NCBI GenBank assembly: GCA_024277615.1
Contig: JAJRUW010000007.1
Coordinates: 1-33,037 of the forward strand
DNA length: 33,037 nucleotides
Source: Fidelibacterota bacterium
Lineage (GTDB): Bacteria; Fidelibacterota; Marinisomatia; SCGC-AAA003-L08; JACNLC01
Reading direction: 5' to 3'
The notes below the pieces were generated by a model. It saw nothing but the letters and a program-made list of their open reading frames with translations, did no database searches and was not told where the DNA came from. This document shows positions 19,129 through 27,719 of this stretch, one piece after another. A program made the translations under genes and the position numbers. How positions within the stretch are numbered: the stretch's first letter is position 1; each line of letters starts with the position of its first letter.

Positions 19129-19150
19129 AACCCCGATTTACATCGGGGTT
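19129..19150 (-). terminator. Intrinsic terminator between convergent genes
   Basis: The arms 19129-19137 and 19142-19150 are perfect 9-bp complements (AACCCCGAT with ATCGGGGTT) around a 4-base loop. Read on the minus strand, the hairpin is followed by TTTTTAATTT, so it is a good intrinsic terminator for the beta-helix gene ending at 19176. It may also slow transcription from the anti-sigma side. Confidence 0.85.
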
Positions 19151-19175
19151 CGAACTCTATAGTGCCCTAATCGTT

Positions 19176-20468
19176 TTAGCTGCCCAGGATTTCATTTACG
19201 AGGGCAACGACGTCAACCACATTAACCAATCCGTCCAGGTTCATGTCGCCTGCCCATAATTGATAGTTGGTTGGATTATTCTCTACGATAGTTCCTACCA
19301 GGGTTACGACATCCACGACATTTAAAACCCCATCATAGTTGATATCACCCGCCAAGCCCGGTGGTGTACCGAATTCAAAGCATCCCTGATCCGGATAATA
19401 ACCAAAGTATTCTTCATCTGACAAATCGATGAGCGTATCACCATCCAGTTCAAAGAAGTTTGTACCCATATCAATGCAGCCGGAAGAAATCTGCAGCGAA
19501 TAATCACCGCTGCCGGTATCGGTAAAAACTGGGTTTACATCTATATTAGCTTCTAACATTTCATAATTACCGCTCATGGTAGTGATACCTCCGGTCCCCC
19601 CTTGAATATCGGAAAAAGCCATGACTGCATTCCCCTGAGCATAGACGAATACCTGAGTTGGAGAGTTATTCCAGAGAATTGAATTAATGATCGTAGCGCT
19701 GGAATTATTCACGGATATACCATAGCCCGAATGATCGGCAATAGTAACATTGATAATCGTTGGTGATGAGTCGTTGACACACTTGATCCCCGTGGATCCG
19801 TTATTGGCAATCAGAACCTTATTAAGTTCCGGGTCTGAGTAAAAACTACAGACCAGTCCTTCCTGGTCATTGTCGGTAATTTCGACATTGGTGAAAGAAG
19901 CAGAGGAATAGTTTGACAGATACACTCCGGAATGAGAATTATTAAACAAACTGATATTCATCAAGGCGGGACTCGCCATATTACAGGCGAGACCACCCCC
20001 TCTGCTTACCAGAGTGTCATTTGTGATGATTTGATTTTCGGTTATAATGAGGTCACTTAGCCTGGGGCTTGCCTGGGTGCAGTATATGCCACCTCCTTCT
20101 GCTACTGAACCGTTGCAGGTCATAGACCCGCTTCCATGCGTGATCGTGAATCCTGAAAGCTGGGCTGCCGTGTTGATAAAACTGTCAAAAACGATCACAC
20201 TGCCGCTGTAACTGCCGTCTATGACCGTAGAACTGATATAAGAGGCGTCTCCGGTCATCAGAAAAAGTGAACACAGGATTATATTCTTACCGCTTACAGT
20301 TATATTTTCATAATAAATACCGGGCAGTACTAACACCGTATCTCCGCCCGCTGAGGCATCAACGGCTGCTTGAATCGTCTCATACGTGTCCGGTACGATG
20401 ATCGAGTTGGCAGTTCCAACCGTCAAAAAGATTGAGAGTATCATTATCGGCTTAAGTATTCGTTTCAT
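19176..20468 (-). CDS. Secreted right-handed beta-helix protein with C-terminal dockerin-like repeats
   Basis: The protein has 430 residues. The chosen ATG at 20468 has AGGAG upstream and begins a signal peptide (MKRILKPIMILSIFLTVG); an in-frame extension to 20591 is rejected. The mature start, PDTYETIQAAVDASAGGDTV, is typical of NosD/pectin-lyase-like parallel beta-helix proteins, and short beta-helix turns follow (ITDNDQEGLVCS, SPTIINVTIADHSGYGI). Near residues 375-430 there are two Ca-loops: DINYDGVLNVVD and DMNLDGLVNVVD, with Asp/Asn at loop positions 1, 3, 5, 9 and 12 as in dockerins, each followed by a short helix. No polysaccharide lyase residues can be assigned by eye, and there is no YPNPFNP sorting domain. 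It is divergent from the esterase gene, which has the same dockerin-like tail. Confidence 0.87.
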   Translation of the reverse strand: MKRILKPIMILSIFLTVGTANSIIVPDTYETIQAAVDASAGGDTVLVLPGIYYENITVSGKNIILCSLFLMTGDASYISSTVIDGSYSGSVIVFDSFINTAAQLSGFTITHGSGSMTCNGSVAEGGGIYCTQASPRLSDLIITENQIITNDTLVSRGGGLACNMASPALMNISLFNNSHSGVYLSNYSSASFTNVEITDNDQEGLVCSFYSDPELNKVLIANNGSTGIKCVNDSSPTIINVTIADHSGYGISVNNSSATIINSILWNNSPTQVFVYAQGNAVMAFSDIQGGTGGITTMSGNYEMLEANIDVNPVFTDTGSGDYSLQISSGCIDMGTNFFELDGDTLIDLSDEEYFGYYPDQGCFEFGTPPGLAGDINYDGVLNVVDVVTLVGTIVENNPTNYQLWAGDMNLDGLVNVVDVVALVNEILGS

Positions 20469-20474
20469 ATATTT

Positions 20475-20479
20475 CTCCT
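20475..20479 (-). promoter_or_regulatory. Ribosome binding site fixing the beta-helix protein start
   Basis: On the minus strand AGGAG lies 6 bases before the ATG at 20468. This supports that start over the longer in-frame reading. Confidence 0.75.
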
Positions 20480-20789
20480 GGTTTATCAATGAGATTGTCA
20501 CATTGATATTACATATCCGCAACAAAATAGCCTGATTTGCATTCTTTGTAGAGGGACTCATCGGGATTGCACAATATTTTGCAAAAACCACGCCACCGGC
20601 AGATTGCTTTCCTCCTTTAAGACTGAACAGATCTGCTGGTATGCCCCATTGGATTTAATAATTGCCCGGCTGTGATTGTGTTAGAAAAAAACTCACAAAG
20701 CCGCGTATTTTCAAATCAGGTGAATAAACTACCTGAACTCTGATTAAATTACATCTCCGGTCAATAAACAAATATCAGGAGTTGCGGAT
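20480..20789. other. Divergent intergenic region between two dockerin-bearing genes
   Basis: No convincing gene is present. The region must hold divergent promoters, but no clear consensus could be assigned. An inverted repeat, TCAGGT (20716-20721) and ACCTGA (20731-20736), is a possible operator of low confidence. AGGAG near 20777 lies before the esterase ATG at 20790. Confidence 0.5.
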
Positions 20790-22148
20790 ATGTTGAAAAT
20801 ATTTTTTCAGTCAATGTTGCTTTGCGGATATCTTCTACTTGGGCAGGATATCTATTCGGAATACCTCGTTGAGGATGGCGATACACTCGATGTTTTTTCG
20901 TATCAGGTCCCAATCGGGTATTCTGCAGACTCACCGGCTCCCTTATTGGTTGCCTTTCACCATTGGGGTGGGAATGAAATGTCTAATTATTCAACAAATT
21001 TTGACGAAGAGGCCAATCAGCGCGGCTGGCTTTTCCTTTCACCCTTTGGAGGGGCTCCCAACAACTATGCCAACCAGGGAGCTCAATATTATTTCCGTCA
21101 GGAGATTATCTGGATGGAAGAGCATTTTGCCGTTGACCCAAACAGAATTTACATGGTGGGAGGGTCCATGGGGGGGGCCGTAGGTGCGATTTTCGCGAAC
21201 AACCACCTCGACCCTGACGGCCCGATGGTGGCTGCAACGGTGTCCGGTTCAGGTATTCTGGACTGTGAGAGAAGATTCTATGAGATGGACGGGAATAACT
21301 CCATGATCCAATGGTTTGGCGGAACTCCCGAAGAGGTTCCTTTTGAATACCACCGTAACAGCGCAGTGTATTTTGCCGACAGCACTCAAAGCATGCACTA
21401 TAATTTGCAATATACGCCGCTGTATCTCGATTTCAGCGCAAATGAACCGCATCGTTATCATGCGGAAGATCTATACAATCTGCTTTTGGGATATAATGAA
21501 AACATGTGGATTGAAACCAATCCCGGCGGCGGTCATGGGTATTCGGTACTGGATGATTCGGCAGCCTGCGACTGGATGTCTCAATTTGAGCTGGTCTCTG
21601 ACCCGGACAATGTCAACGTCAACCTTGACGAACCGGAGCGAGCCTACTGGCTGAAAGCAACCGGTCAGACTGACGATACTGCTTTTATTCGCATTCTGGC
21701 GGATCGGTCAAATGACAGCACTTTTTCAATCCAACAATTTACAAACGCAGACTCACTGCAAGTTTTTGCGGAGAGTAACATTTACGATTCAATCATCATT
21801 CAAAATAATCCGCATGATCAATATACACTGGGTTTGGCAGTTGCGGATATTTCTCAAATATCCTTCATAACGGTAGGTGGCAGTCCGATTACCAATTGGT
21901 CTGTAGCTGGAAATATCATCTGGATCAATACGGTAATCCCCGGGCAGTACCGCTACAATTTTTCGGCACTTCCGCCGGATGTAAATGCAGACGGTGTTTG
22001 GGATGTGCTGGATATTGTGCTCACCGTTAATTTTATCATGGGTATCTCAGTCCCAAGTGAATATCAGCAGGTTGTCGCCGACATAAATAACGACGGTGTT
22101 ATAAATATTCTGGATATTGTAACGATGATCAATATTATTATGGAATGA
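20790..22148 (+). CDS. Secreted PHB-depolymerase-type esterase with C-terminal dockerin-like repeats
   Basis: The protein has 452 residues. A short hydrophobic signal peptide (MLKIFFQSMLLCGYLLLG) is followed by an alpha/beta-hydrolase domain to about residue 275, of the polyhydroxybutyrate depolymerase/feruloyl esterase type: oxyanion-side APLLVAFHHWGG, nucleophile elbow GGSMGG near residue 130 and catalytic His in NPGGGHGYS near 249. A beta-rich linker follows, then a dockerin-like pair at about 395-452: DVNADGVWDVLD and DINNDGVINILD. There is no T9SS-type sorting domain. The substrate cannot be read from sequence; esters of plant or algal polysaccharide or polyhydroxyalkanoate are possible. 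AGGAG lies upstream of the ATG. Confidence 0.85.
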   Translation: MLKIFFQSMLLCGYLLLGQDIYSEYLVEDGDTLDVFSYQVPIGYSADSPAPLLVAFHHWGGNEMSNYSTNFDEEANQRGWLFLSPFGGAPNNYANQGAQYYFRQEIIWMEEHFAVDPNRIYMVGGSMGGAVGAIFANNHLDPDGPMVAATVSGSGILDCERRFYEMDGNNSMIQWFGGTPEEVPFEYHRNSAVYFADSTQSMHYNLQYTPLYLDFSANEPHRYHAEDLYNLLLGYNENMWIETNPGGGHGYSVLDDSAACDWMSQFELVSDPDNVNVNLDEPERAYWLKATGQTDDTAFIRILADRSNDSTFSIQQFTNADSLQVFAESNIYDSIIIQNNPHDQYTLGLAVADISQISFITVGGSPITNWSVAGNIIWINTVIPGQYRYNFSALPPDVNADGVWDVLDIVLTVNFIMGISVPSEYQQVVADINNDGVINILDIVTMINIIME

Positions 22149-22191
22149 TCACTTTTTTAACCCATACATCAGGTCTGAAGTCCCGGGCTAA

Positions 22192-22980
22192 TCAGCTTGA
22201 GGCGCTTTCGTACCGTGCCAGTCCCCTGATCCAGACAATCCGTACTGCAATTAAAAAACAAATTGTGACGATCGTCTGTAGCAGTAGATAACGGATATCG
22301 GGGCCGTAAATAAAAATACGTGCGGGGACGGACGAAACCAGGGCCATTGGGATAATCGTAAAAAGTGTTTTTCGCAGGAATCCTGAATAGATTGTATCGG
22401 GGCGCATTGAGAATTTCATGATCTCGTGGCTGAACCATCCTGACATGGAAAAATCTCTGAACCAGAACGCCAGACTCGCAATAATGAAATCTACAGAATA
22501 GAATATGCACAGCCCCAGCATGAAAGAATAACCGAAAAATAAAACGTTTTGGAGTAGAATAGCTCTTCCCATCAAGTGATTTGCGTATCCTAACAATCCT
22601 GATAACATTATAATTGAGACGACGGCGTAGGAATTCACATAGCGAAATGAAGAGAAGAACTGAGAATTAACGGGCTTCATCAGCACAAAATCAAGGTCTC
22701 CTTTTACGATCATCCGATTGAGTTTGCCCAGGTTTTCGGCGATTAACAACATATAAACCGTATCCATCATAAAAGTGATAATCAGGAATAAGGTTACATC
22801 ATCCTTTGTGAATTCGAGCAGAGAATCCACATAGTTAAAGATGACGCTGAAGAAGAGAAAATGGGAACCATAGTAAACAGAGTCAACAAACAGCATACCG
22901 ATGAAATTCGCCTTGAATTCCATGTCCCGGGTAAGACTATTACTGAAAAATGCCCAAAATAATTTTAGATTTCTAACCAC
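22192..22980 (-). CDS. ABC-2 type transporter permease (second of a pair)
   Basis: This integral membrane protein of about 262 residues has around six hydrophobic segments and the pattern of the COG3694-type ABC-2 permease: RNLKLFWAFFSNSLTRDMEF at the N-terminus, DLDFVLMKPVNSQFF in the middle. With the COG4587-type permease and the ATPase just upstream it forms an exporter of unknown substrate. The GTG at 22980 is preferred: it overlaps the upstream stop by 8 bases and has AGGGA before it. A TTG at 23019 would add 13 residues. Confidence 0.85.
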   Translation of the reverse strand: MVRNLKLFWAFFSNSLTRDMEFKANFIGMLFVDSVYYGSHFLFFSVIFNYVDSLLEFTKDDVTLFLIITFMMDTVYMLLIAENLGKLNRMIVKGDLDFVLMKPVNSQFFSSFRYVNSYAVVSIIMLSGLLGYANHLMGRAILLQNVLFFGYSFMLGLCIFYSVDFIIASLAFWFRDFSMSGWFSHEIMKFSMRPDTIYSGFLRKTLFTIIPMALVSSVPARIFIYGPDIRYLLLQTIVTICFLIAVRIVWIRGLARYESASS

Positions 22981-23791
22981 CGAATCCCTCGTATCTTTGA
23001 ATTCCCTCACGATACACAACGAGACCGATGAAGGTCATGGCAACGGACCAAAACAGACTATGCAGTGACTCTGTCCACCACCTCTCTACAGGAAGATTCC
23101 CGGTGGCAATACTCACAGGCAAGTCAACCAGATATGGCAAAGGCGTGAACCGCAGGATTTTCAAAACGGAGTCCGGGAAAAAACGCAGGGGGACCATCTG
23201 TCCGGAAAGCACCATATTTGCCAGATTATAGGCAATTATGAGAGCCCTGACTTCCCCGAACCAAAAAGCAAAACAAACCATGACAAAATACACCGAGTAG
23301 GATAAATAAACAGAGATGATCAGGGTACCCAGAAAACCGGCAATATTTAATAACGAGGGAAAAGCCCAGCCCGGGAAAAATATGATCATACCGGCGATCA
23401 TGAAAAAATATACCAGATAAAACAGGGAATTATATCCAATAAACAGCATGAAATGATAGGTAAAAAATGAGATAGGGCGAATCAGATACTTATTTAATTC
23501 TCCCTCGCGGATTGCAGTTATCATTTCAAGAGAAGTGATCCATGAGGATTTCAACTGACCTACAACGAGACTGAGAAAAATATAAACCATCAGGTCGCCG
23601 AATGTAAACCCGTTGATAACACTGACGCCCCGGGTGAGAAAAATCCGTTTCCAGAGCAAATACTCAATAAAAACCCCTGAAATGATAGCAAAAGTACCGA
23701 CAAGAGAATTTGCTTTGTATTCGAGAGCCTGTATCCAGGTCATGCGGATAACCGCAGAGTATTTTGCCGTGAACCTGTTAACCATATTCAT
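22973..23791 (-). CDS. ABC-2 type transporter permease (first of a pair)
   Basis: This membrane protein of about 272 residues has six hydrophobic segments and the pattern of COG4587-type permeases: N-terminal YSAVIRMTWIQALEYKANSL, central AIREGELNKYLIRPISFFTY (similar to the LIRP motif of its partner permease), and LSGQMVPLRFFPDSV. It lies between the ATPase and the second permease, the usual order for this exporter class. The ATG at 23791 has GGGA about 8 bases upstream; a GTG at 23803 is an alternative. Confidence 0.85.
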   Translation of the reverse strand: MNMVNRFTAKYSAVIRMTWIQALEYKANSLVGTFAIISGVFIEYLLWKRIFLTRGVSVINGFTFGDLMVYIFLSLVVGQLKSSWITSLEMITAIREGELNKYLIRPISFFTYHFMLFIGYNSLFYLVYFFMIAGMIIFFPGWAFPSLLNIAGFLGTLIISVYLSYSVYFVMVCFAFWFGEVRALIIAYNLANMVLSGQMVPLRFFPDSVLKILRFTPLPYLVDLPVSIATGNLPVERWWTESLHSLFWSVAMTFIGLVVYREGIQRYEGFGG

Positions 23792-23894
23792 TTTAGTTCC
23801 CACAAATAAGCCTGTATAAACGGCTCAGGCACGGTATTCGTAATTCAAGGATGATTTTCATGGGAAGGTCTAAACCGGGATTTGTAAGCCGCAT

Positions 23895-24884
23895 TTATAC
23901 AAATTTTTCCGGGTCTGCAAAAAATGCTTTCATGGTCTCTTCAACAGGTAATTCCTCCAACGAAAAAGACTTTGGTTTGTGCAGATTGAAGAGTTGGACC
24001 AAAAGCTCATTGAGCTCGGCATCCGGCAGTTGAGCCGTGAGAAATCGATCTTCGATTCTCAGGGCAAAATTATTTTCAAGCTTCTGAATTGTGGCGGCAG
24101 AAGGATGTTCAGGGAATTCAAAAGTCAATTTCTTGCTTGGATTTACACGGTTAACCAGGATGTCAAAATTCCCGTCATAGAGCGCCCTGCCTTTGTGAAT
24201 GACGAATACTCTTTTGCAGAGGGCTTGAATATCCGTCATATAATGACTTGTCAGCAGGATAGTAGTGCCGCGTTTTTCATTATAGAATTTTACAAAATCC
24301 CGGATCTTGGATTGTGAAACCACATCAAGTCCGATTGTGGGTTCATCGAGTAGCACTATTTTGGGACGGTGGAGCAGAGCGGCGATAATCTCCATTTTCA
24401 TGCGCTCGCCTAACGACAGGCGTCTGACTTGGGTGTTCAGCTTTGAGGAGATATCCAGCAAATCCACTAACTCGTCAAGCGTTTTTCGGAATTGTTTGTC
24501 TTCAATGCCGTAGATTTTCTGGTTAAGCAGAAATGATTCGGCTGCGGGAATGTCCCACCACAGCTGGTTTTTCTGCCCCATGACAATGGATATATTTCTT
24601 AAAAAATCATTTTTCCGTTCCCAGGGTGTGAAGCCGTCGATCAGCACCCGACCGGAAGTAGGGTGGAGCAGCCCCACCAACAATTTTATCAGAGTGGTTT
24701 TACCGGCACCATTTTCGCCCAAAATTCCAAGCACTTCGCCGGATTGTATTTCTAGATTAATATCCCTGAGCGCATAAAAGTCTTCATATTGCCGATGTAA
24801 AAAAGACCGGAGTGCGCCTTGCAACCCCGCTTCGCGTTTGAAAATGCGGAATTTTTTCGTAAGTTGATTTACCTGAATCGCCAT
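23895..24884 (-). CDS. ABC transporter ATP-binding protein (COG4586 type)
   Basis: This ATPase of about 329 residues energises the two downstream permeases. The Walker A is GENGAGKTT, the Q-loop region MGQKNQLWWD, the signature LSLGERMKME, the Walker B IVLLDEPTIGLD and the H-loop LLTSHYM. The Trp pair after the Q-loop and the long C-terminal domain fit the COG4586 family, which is found with exactly this permease pair. The ATG at 24884 starts MAIQVNQLTKKF; a TTG 15 bases upstream is also possible. The substrate is unknown. Confidence 0.92.
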   Translation of the reverse strand: MAIQVNQLTKKFRIFKREAGLQGALRSFLHRQYEDFYALRDINLEIQSGEVLGILGENGAGKTTLIKLLVGLLHPTSGRVLIDGFTPWERKNDFLRNISIVMGQKNQLWWDIPAAESFLLNQKIYGIEDKQFRKTLDELVDLLDISSKLNTQVRRLSLGERMKMEIIAALLHRPKIVLLDEPTIGLDVVSQSKIRDFVKFYNEKRGTTILLTSHYMTDIQALCKRVFVIHKGRALYDGNFDILVNRVNPSKKLTFEFPEHPSAATIQKLENNFALRIEDRFLTAQLPDAELNELLVQLFNLHKPKSFSLEELPVEETMKAFFADPEKFV

Positions 24885-24899
24885 TGTAGATATTCTCAA

Positions 24900-25429
24900 A
24901 CCTGTTTAATTCCGGAGCAGAAGGGTTGATTAATTTTCTGCAGATCACCGTATGGCTACCCAAATCTAATTAACTCTTTGTTATCCAGAGGCCGCAATTT
25001 ATAACGGGAGGAAAGGCAATAAAAAGAAAGAGTTGGCTTTGCTCTGTACAGCCGTGAAAACTCCGTAGTATGTTCGGCAGGGCTCAAATCAGATATGGTT
25101 ATATCAAAGAGTCCGCATTTTCTGGATGTAATTCGATCGGTTATCTTGCAAAGCAAGCTGCTTGTGGATGACTTTGAATCCACATCCGGGCTCACAATAG
25201 CCTGATTAGGGTAACTAATTAGTTTTCCTGTTACATCTTATAATCCTAAAGGAGACTATTTTCCTTGTATTACTCACTTTAGAAGTTTTATTCTATTAAC
25301 TGCGAGACGAACATGATTTTAATTAAAATAGGAGGGTTTATTCTGTTTTAATATAAATAGGTGTAATCGACCTGTCTGCTAACCGATTTTGAAAAATAAG
25401 ATGAATTTGAATTGATTTGAAAGATTGAG
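24900..25429. other. Long intergenic region with a doubtful short reading frame
   Basis: A GTG-started minus-strand frame at 24956-25195 (79 codons, ending KELIRFG) has no recognised domain and no clear ribosome binding site, and is probably not a gene. The right half (25200-25429) is AT-rich and must contain the promoter for the HDOD gene; TATAAAT at about 25352 may be part of it. Nothing else was recognised. Confidence 0.4.
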
Positions 25430-26296
25430 ATGAGTGACTTGAAACCTATCATTATCGACCCCAAAACTTTTCTGGTTAACCATTGCACTTTACCTGCACT
25501 GCCTGCGGTACTCACTGATATTCAGAAAGCAGTGAACGCAGAGGTTCTGAACGCAAAGAAAATCGGTAATATTATCAGCAGCGATCCCGGTTTAGTGGCA
25601 CAGATCCTGAAAATTGTTAATTCTGCTTATTACGGTCTGCGCAAAGAACTGAAGGACATTAATTTTGCCGTAGCCTATCTGGGAATCAGCGAAGTTTACC
25701 GCATCACTTTGTCCATATCAGTGATCAACTCTCTTGGAATTACCCGAAAGAAAGAACTCGAAGCAATATGGTCGCATTCGCTGATGACCGCACTCTGTTC
25801 AAAATATTTAGCAAAGAAATTTGAAAAGTCCATTAACACAGATGAACTATGGACGGCAGCAATCCTGCATGACGTAGGGAAGTTAGTCTATCTAAAATAT
25901 TTTCCTGATCATTATGACAAAATCTCCTCATTCAGTAAAACCAATGATTGCCTGTTCAACGAAGCTGAACTTGAATTAGGGTTCCCTGCCAGTTCCTACC
26001 TGGGTAGCCTGCTATGTGATCGTTGGCGGCTTCCCTCACTCATCAAAAATACCTGTACGAAACATACGCTGATCGACCTGTACGAATTTACGGAAGGAAA
26101 ACTCATTTTGCCTGTGGAGCGTATCGTTACGCTCGGTAACCTGTTTTCCATCCTGCTGATTGAGCAGCATGGAAAAGAGAAAAAGGATCAAATCATGACC
26201 GCAATAACCGACAATTTGGAAATTGTCGAATCCGAGTTTTGGCTGATTATGGGTGATCTTTCGGAATTAAAATCGGAATTGAAAACTTTCCACTAA
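25430..26296 (+). CDS. HDOD domain signalling protein
   Basis: The protein has 288 residues. An HDOD domain covers about 15-215: LPALPAVLTDIQKAV, then ISSDPGLVAQILKIVNSAYY, INFAVAYLGISEVYRI, and an HD-like pair in AAILHDVGKLVYL. HDOD proteins act in regulation and signalling, often with no known phosphodiesterase activity. The next gene, a PAS protein, starts 7 bases later, so the two may work together as a sensor and output. The Shine-Dalgarno is weak. Confidence 0.9.
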   Translation: MSDLKPIIIDPKTFLVNHCTLPALPAVLTDIQKAVNAEVLNAKKIGNIISSDPGLVAQILKIVNSAYYGLRKELKDINFAVAYLGISEVYRITLSISVINSLGITRKKELEAIWSHSLMTALCSKYLAKKFEKSINTDELWTAAILHDVGKLVYLKYFPDHYDKISSFSKTNDCLFNEAELELGFPASSYLGSLLCDRWRLPSLIKNTCTKHTLIDLYEFTEGKLILPVERIVTLGNLFSILLIEQHGKEKKDQIMTAITDNLEIVESEFWLIMGDLSELKSELKTFH

Positions 26297-26302
26297 ATCC
26301 CC

Positions 26303-26665
26303 GTGCCCTCACATTCGGAAACGCATCAGTCTGTCTCCCCAAAAACCCTGGCAGCTATTCTGGATAGCCTGACAATACCGATCCTGTTTGCCGATACGAA
26401 CCATATTATCTGCTATCTTAACAGGGCCGCCGCCAATCAATATGATGAAGGTTATGGCCTCCTTGGTAAGTCTCTTTTAAACTGTCACGAAGCTGCATCC
26501 CAAAAAATAATGCAAGCGATTCTTGATGATATGCAACAGGGTCTTGGGGAAAGACTCATCACTGACGATGAGAAACATCGTATTTTCATGCGGGCCGTCC
26601 GGGACGAAAACGGCAAATTGTTGGGATATTTCGAACGATACGAATCCCCGAAAAATACTGCTTAA
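26303..26665 (+). CDS. Small PAS-domain protein
   Basis: This stand-alone PAS domain of 120 residues shows LDSLTIPILFADTNHIICYLN, GYGLLGKSLLNCHE and the last PAS strand RAVRDENGKLLGYFERYE. No output domain is present, so it probably senses a ligand or redox state for a partner such as the adjacent HDOD protein. Two Cys and a His (NCHE) lie in the core, but cofactor binding cannot be judged. The start is GTG at 26303, seven bases after the HDOD stop, without a clear ribosome binding site. Confidence 0.75.
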   Translation: MPSHSETHQSVSPKTLAAILDSLTIPILFADTNHIICYLNRAAANQYDEGYGLLGKSLLNCHEAASQKIMQAILDDMQQGLGERLITDDEKHRIFMRAVRDENGKLLGYFERYESPKNTA

Positions 26666-26718
26666 AGGATAGCCTCACTTTCTGCTCTAACACATTTTAG
26701 CCCGGGGTGTTGCTTTCG

Positions 26719-27393
26719 TTATAGAAGTCCTTTATCGGCAAAGCTGGTATGTTCGTTGCCGGCAATGATAATATGGTCGAGCACATCAACGTCGATGGTG
26801 GCACAGGCAGCTTTGAGCCTCCGGGTAATTTTATGATCATCTCCGGAAGGTTTGGGATTTCCCGATGGATGGTTGTGCACAAATATTACCGCCGCAGCAT
26901 CCTTTTCGAGAATCAGTTTGATGACCTCACGGGGGTAAACCGCACTGGAAGTCAGACTGCCTTCAAATAACTCCTGAATATTGATAATCTGATTACGACC
27001 GTTCAGCAGAACGATCATGAAAACCTCCCGGCTCCGGTCCCGCAATTCATGACGCAGGTATTTAATCAAATTACCGGAGCTGGTTATGTAGGTTTTGCCG
27101 ATGATCTGTTCTTTTAGATATCGTCTGGAAATCGCCTGAATGAGCTTTATCCCGAAGAGATTAGCAGGGCCCACTCCCTTGATTTTTTGCAATTGATCTG
27201 GAGTTGCCTCCAGCACGCCGCTCAAAGATCGGAATGTTTTGATAAGATCTTTCGCTGTCTGTTTACAATCTTTTCTGGTGGAGACTGACAAGAGTAGTTC
27301 GACGACTTCATAATCCAGAAAACCGTCAATCCCACCCTCAAGAAAACGTTTTCTTAACCTTTTAAAATGACCTGTATTGCTGACATTATCCAT
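26719..27393 (-). CDS. radC: RadC family JAB1/MPN-type protein
   Basis: This 224-residue protein has the RadC layout: an N-terminal helix-hairpin-helix (LQKIKGVGPANLFGIKL, about residues 67-83) and a C-terminal JAMM metal-site motif HNHPSGNPKPSGDD (about 174-187). It is probably a metal-dependent hydrolase; an old link to DNA repair has not held up. GGAG lies 7 bases before the ATG. It is convergent with the PAS gene. Confidence 0.93.
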   Translation of the reverse strand: MDNVSNTGHFKRLRKRFLEGGIDGFLDYEVVELLLSVSTRKDCKQTAKDLIKTFRSLSGVLEATPDQLQKIKGVGPANLFGIKLIQAISRRYLKEQIIGKTYITSSGNLIKYLRHELRDRSREVFMIVLLNGRNQIINIQELFEGSLTSSAVYPREVIKLILEKDAAAVIFVHNHPSGNPKPSGDDHKITRRLKAACATIDVDVLDHIIIAGNEHTSFADKGLL

Positions 27394-27719
27394 TATAACT
27401 CCATTTATGATTAAAATTATAATTTATTTATCAATAAAATACTTAGCCTAATATCTCCCTTTAAGTCACATTTAAATCGGCAGTGTACGGACTAAAAGCA
27501 GATAACCGTTTAGACCGTCCGGGAGGCGGGCCAATTTTAATTGTCGGTGGATTTTCTGTGAATATATTCAATTTTACCCCAAGAGGTTTACGCTGTTCTG
27601 CTCAAAGTGTAGCGGCTTATGGATTTAAACTATTTGATTAATAACCACCTGACAGGGCCTAATTTAGTCAGGTCAGTCAATATGTTCAGACGGGAAATTC
27701 CAGAGACCGTTTGAGTTGT
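27394..27719. other. Intergenic region between radC and coaBC, with a doubtful short reading frame
   Basis: A plus-strand GTG frame at 27483-27641 (52 codons) lacks a ribosome binding site and is probably chance. An imperfect terminator-like inverted repeat lies at 27647-27653 and 27667-27673 (ACCTGAC and GTCAGGT), about 50 bases past the coaBC stop. The radC promoter must lie in the AT-rich left part. Nothing else was recognised. Confidence 0.4.

Noticed and set aside
19129-19170. tRNA-like T-arm (GGGGTTCGAACTC)
   Set aside because: No acceptor stem, D-arm or anticodon arm can be formed around it; it is better explained as a terminator hairpin.
20469-20591. N-terminal extension of the beta-helix protein
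   Set aside because: It lacks a ribosome binding site and places the signal peptide internally; the ATG at 20468 has AGGAG and a direct signal peptide.
24956-25195. 79-codon minus-strand reading frame as a gene
   Set aside because: GTG start without a ribosome binding site, no recognised domain, and isolated in a long intergenic region; could be a relict but not supportable.
27483-27641. 52-codon plus-strand reading frame as a gene
   Set aside because: No ribosome binding site, no recognised motif, and short enough to arise by chance.
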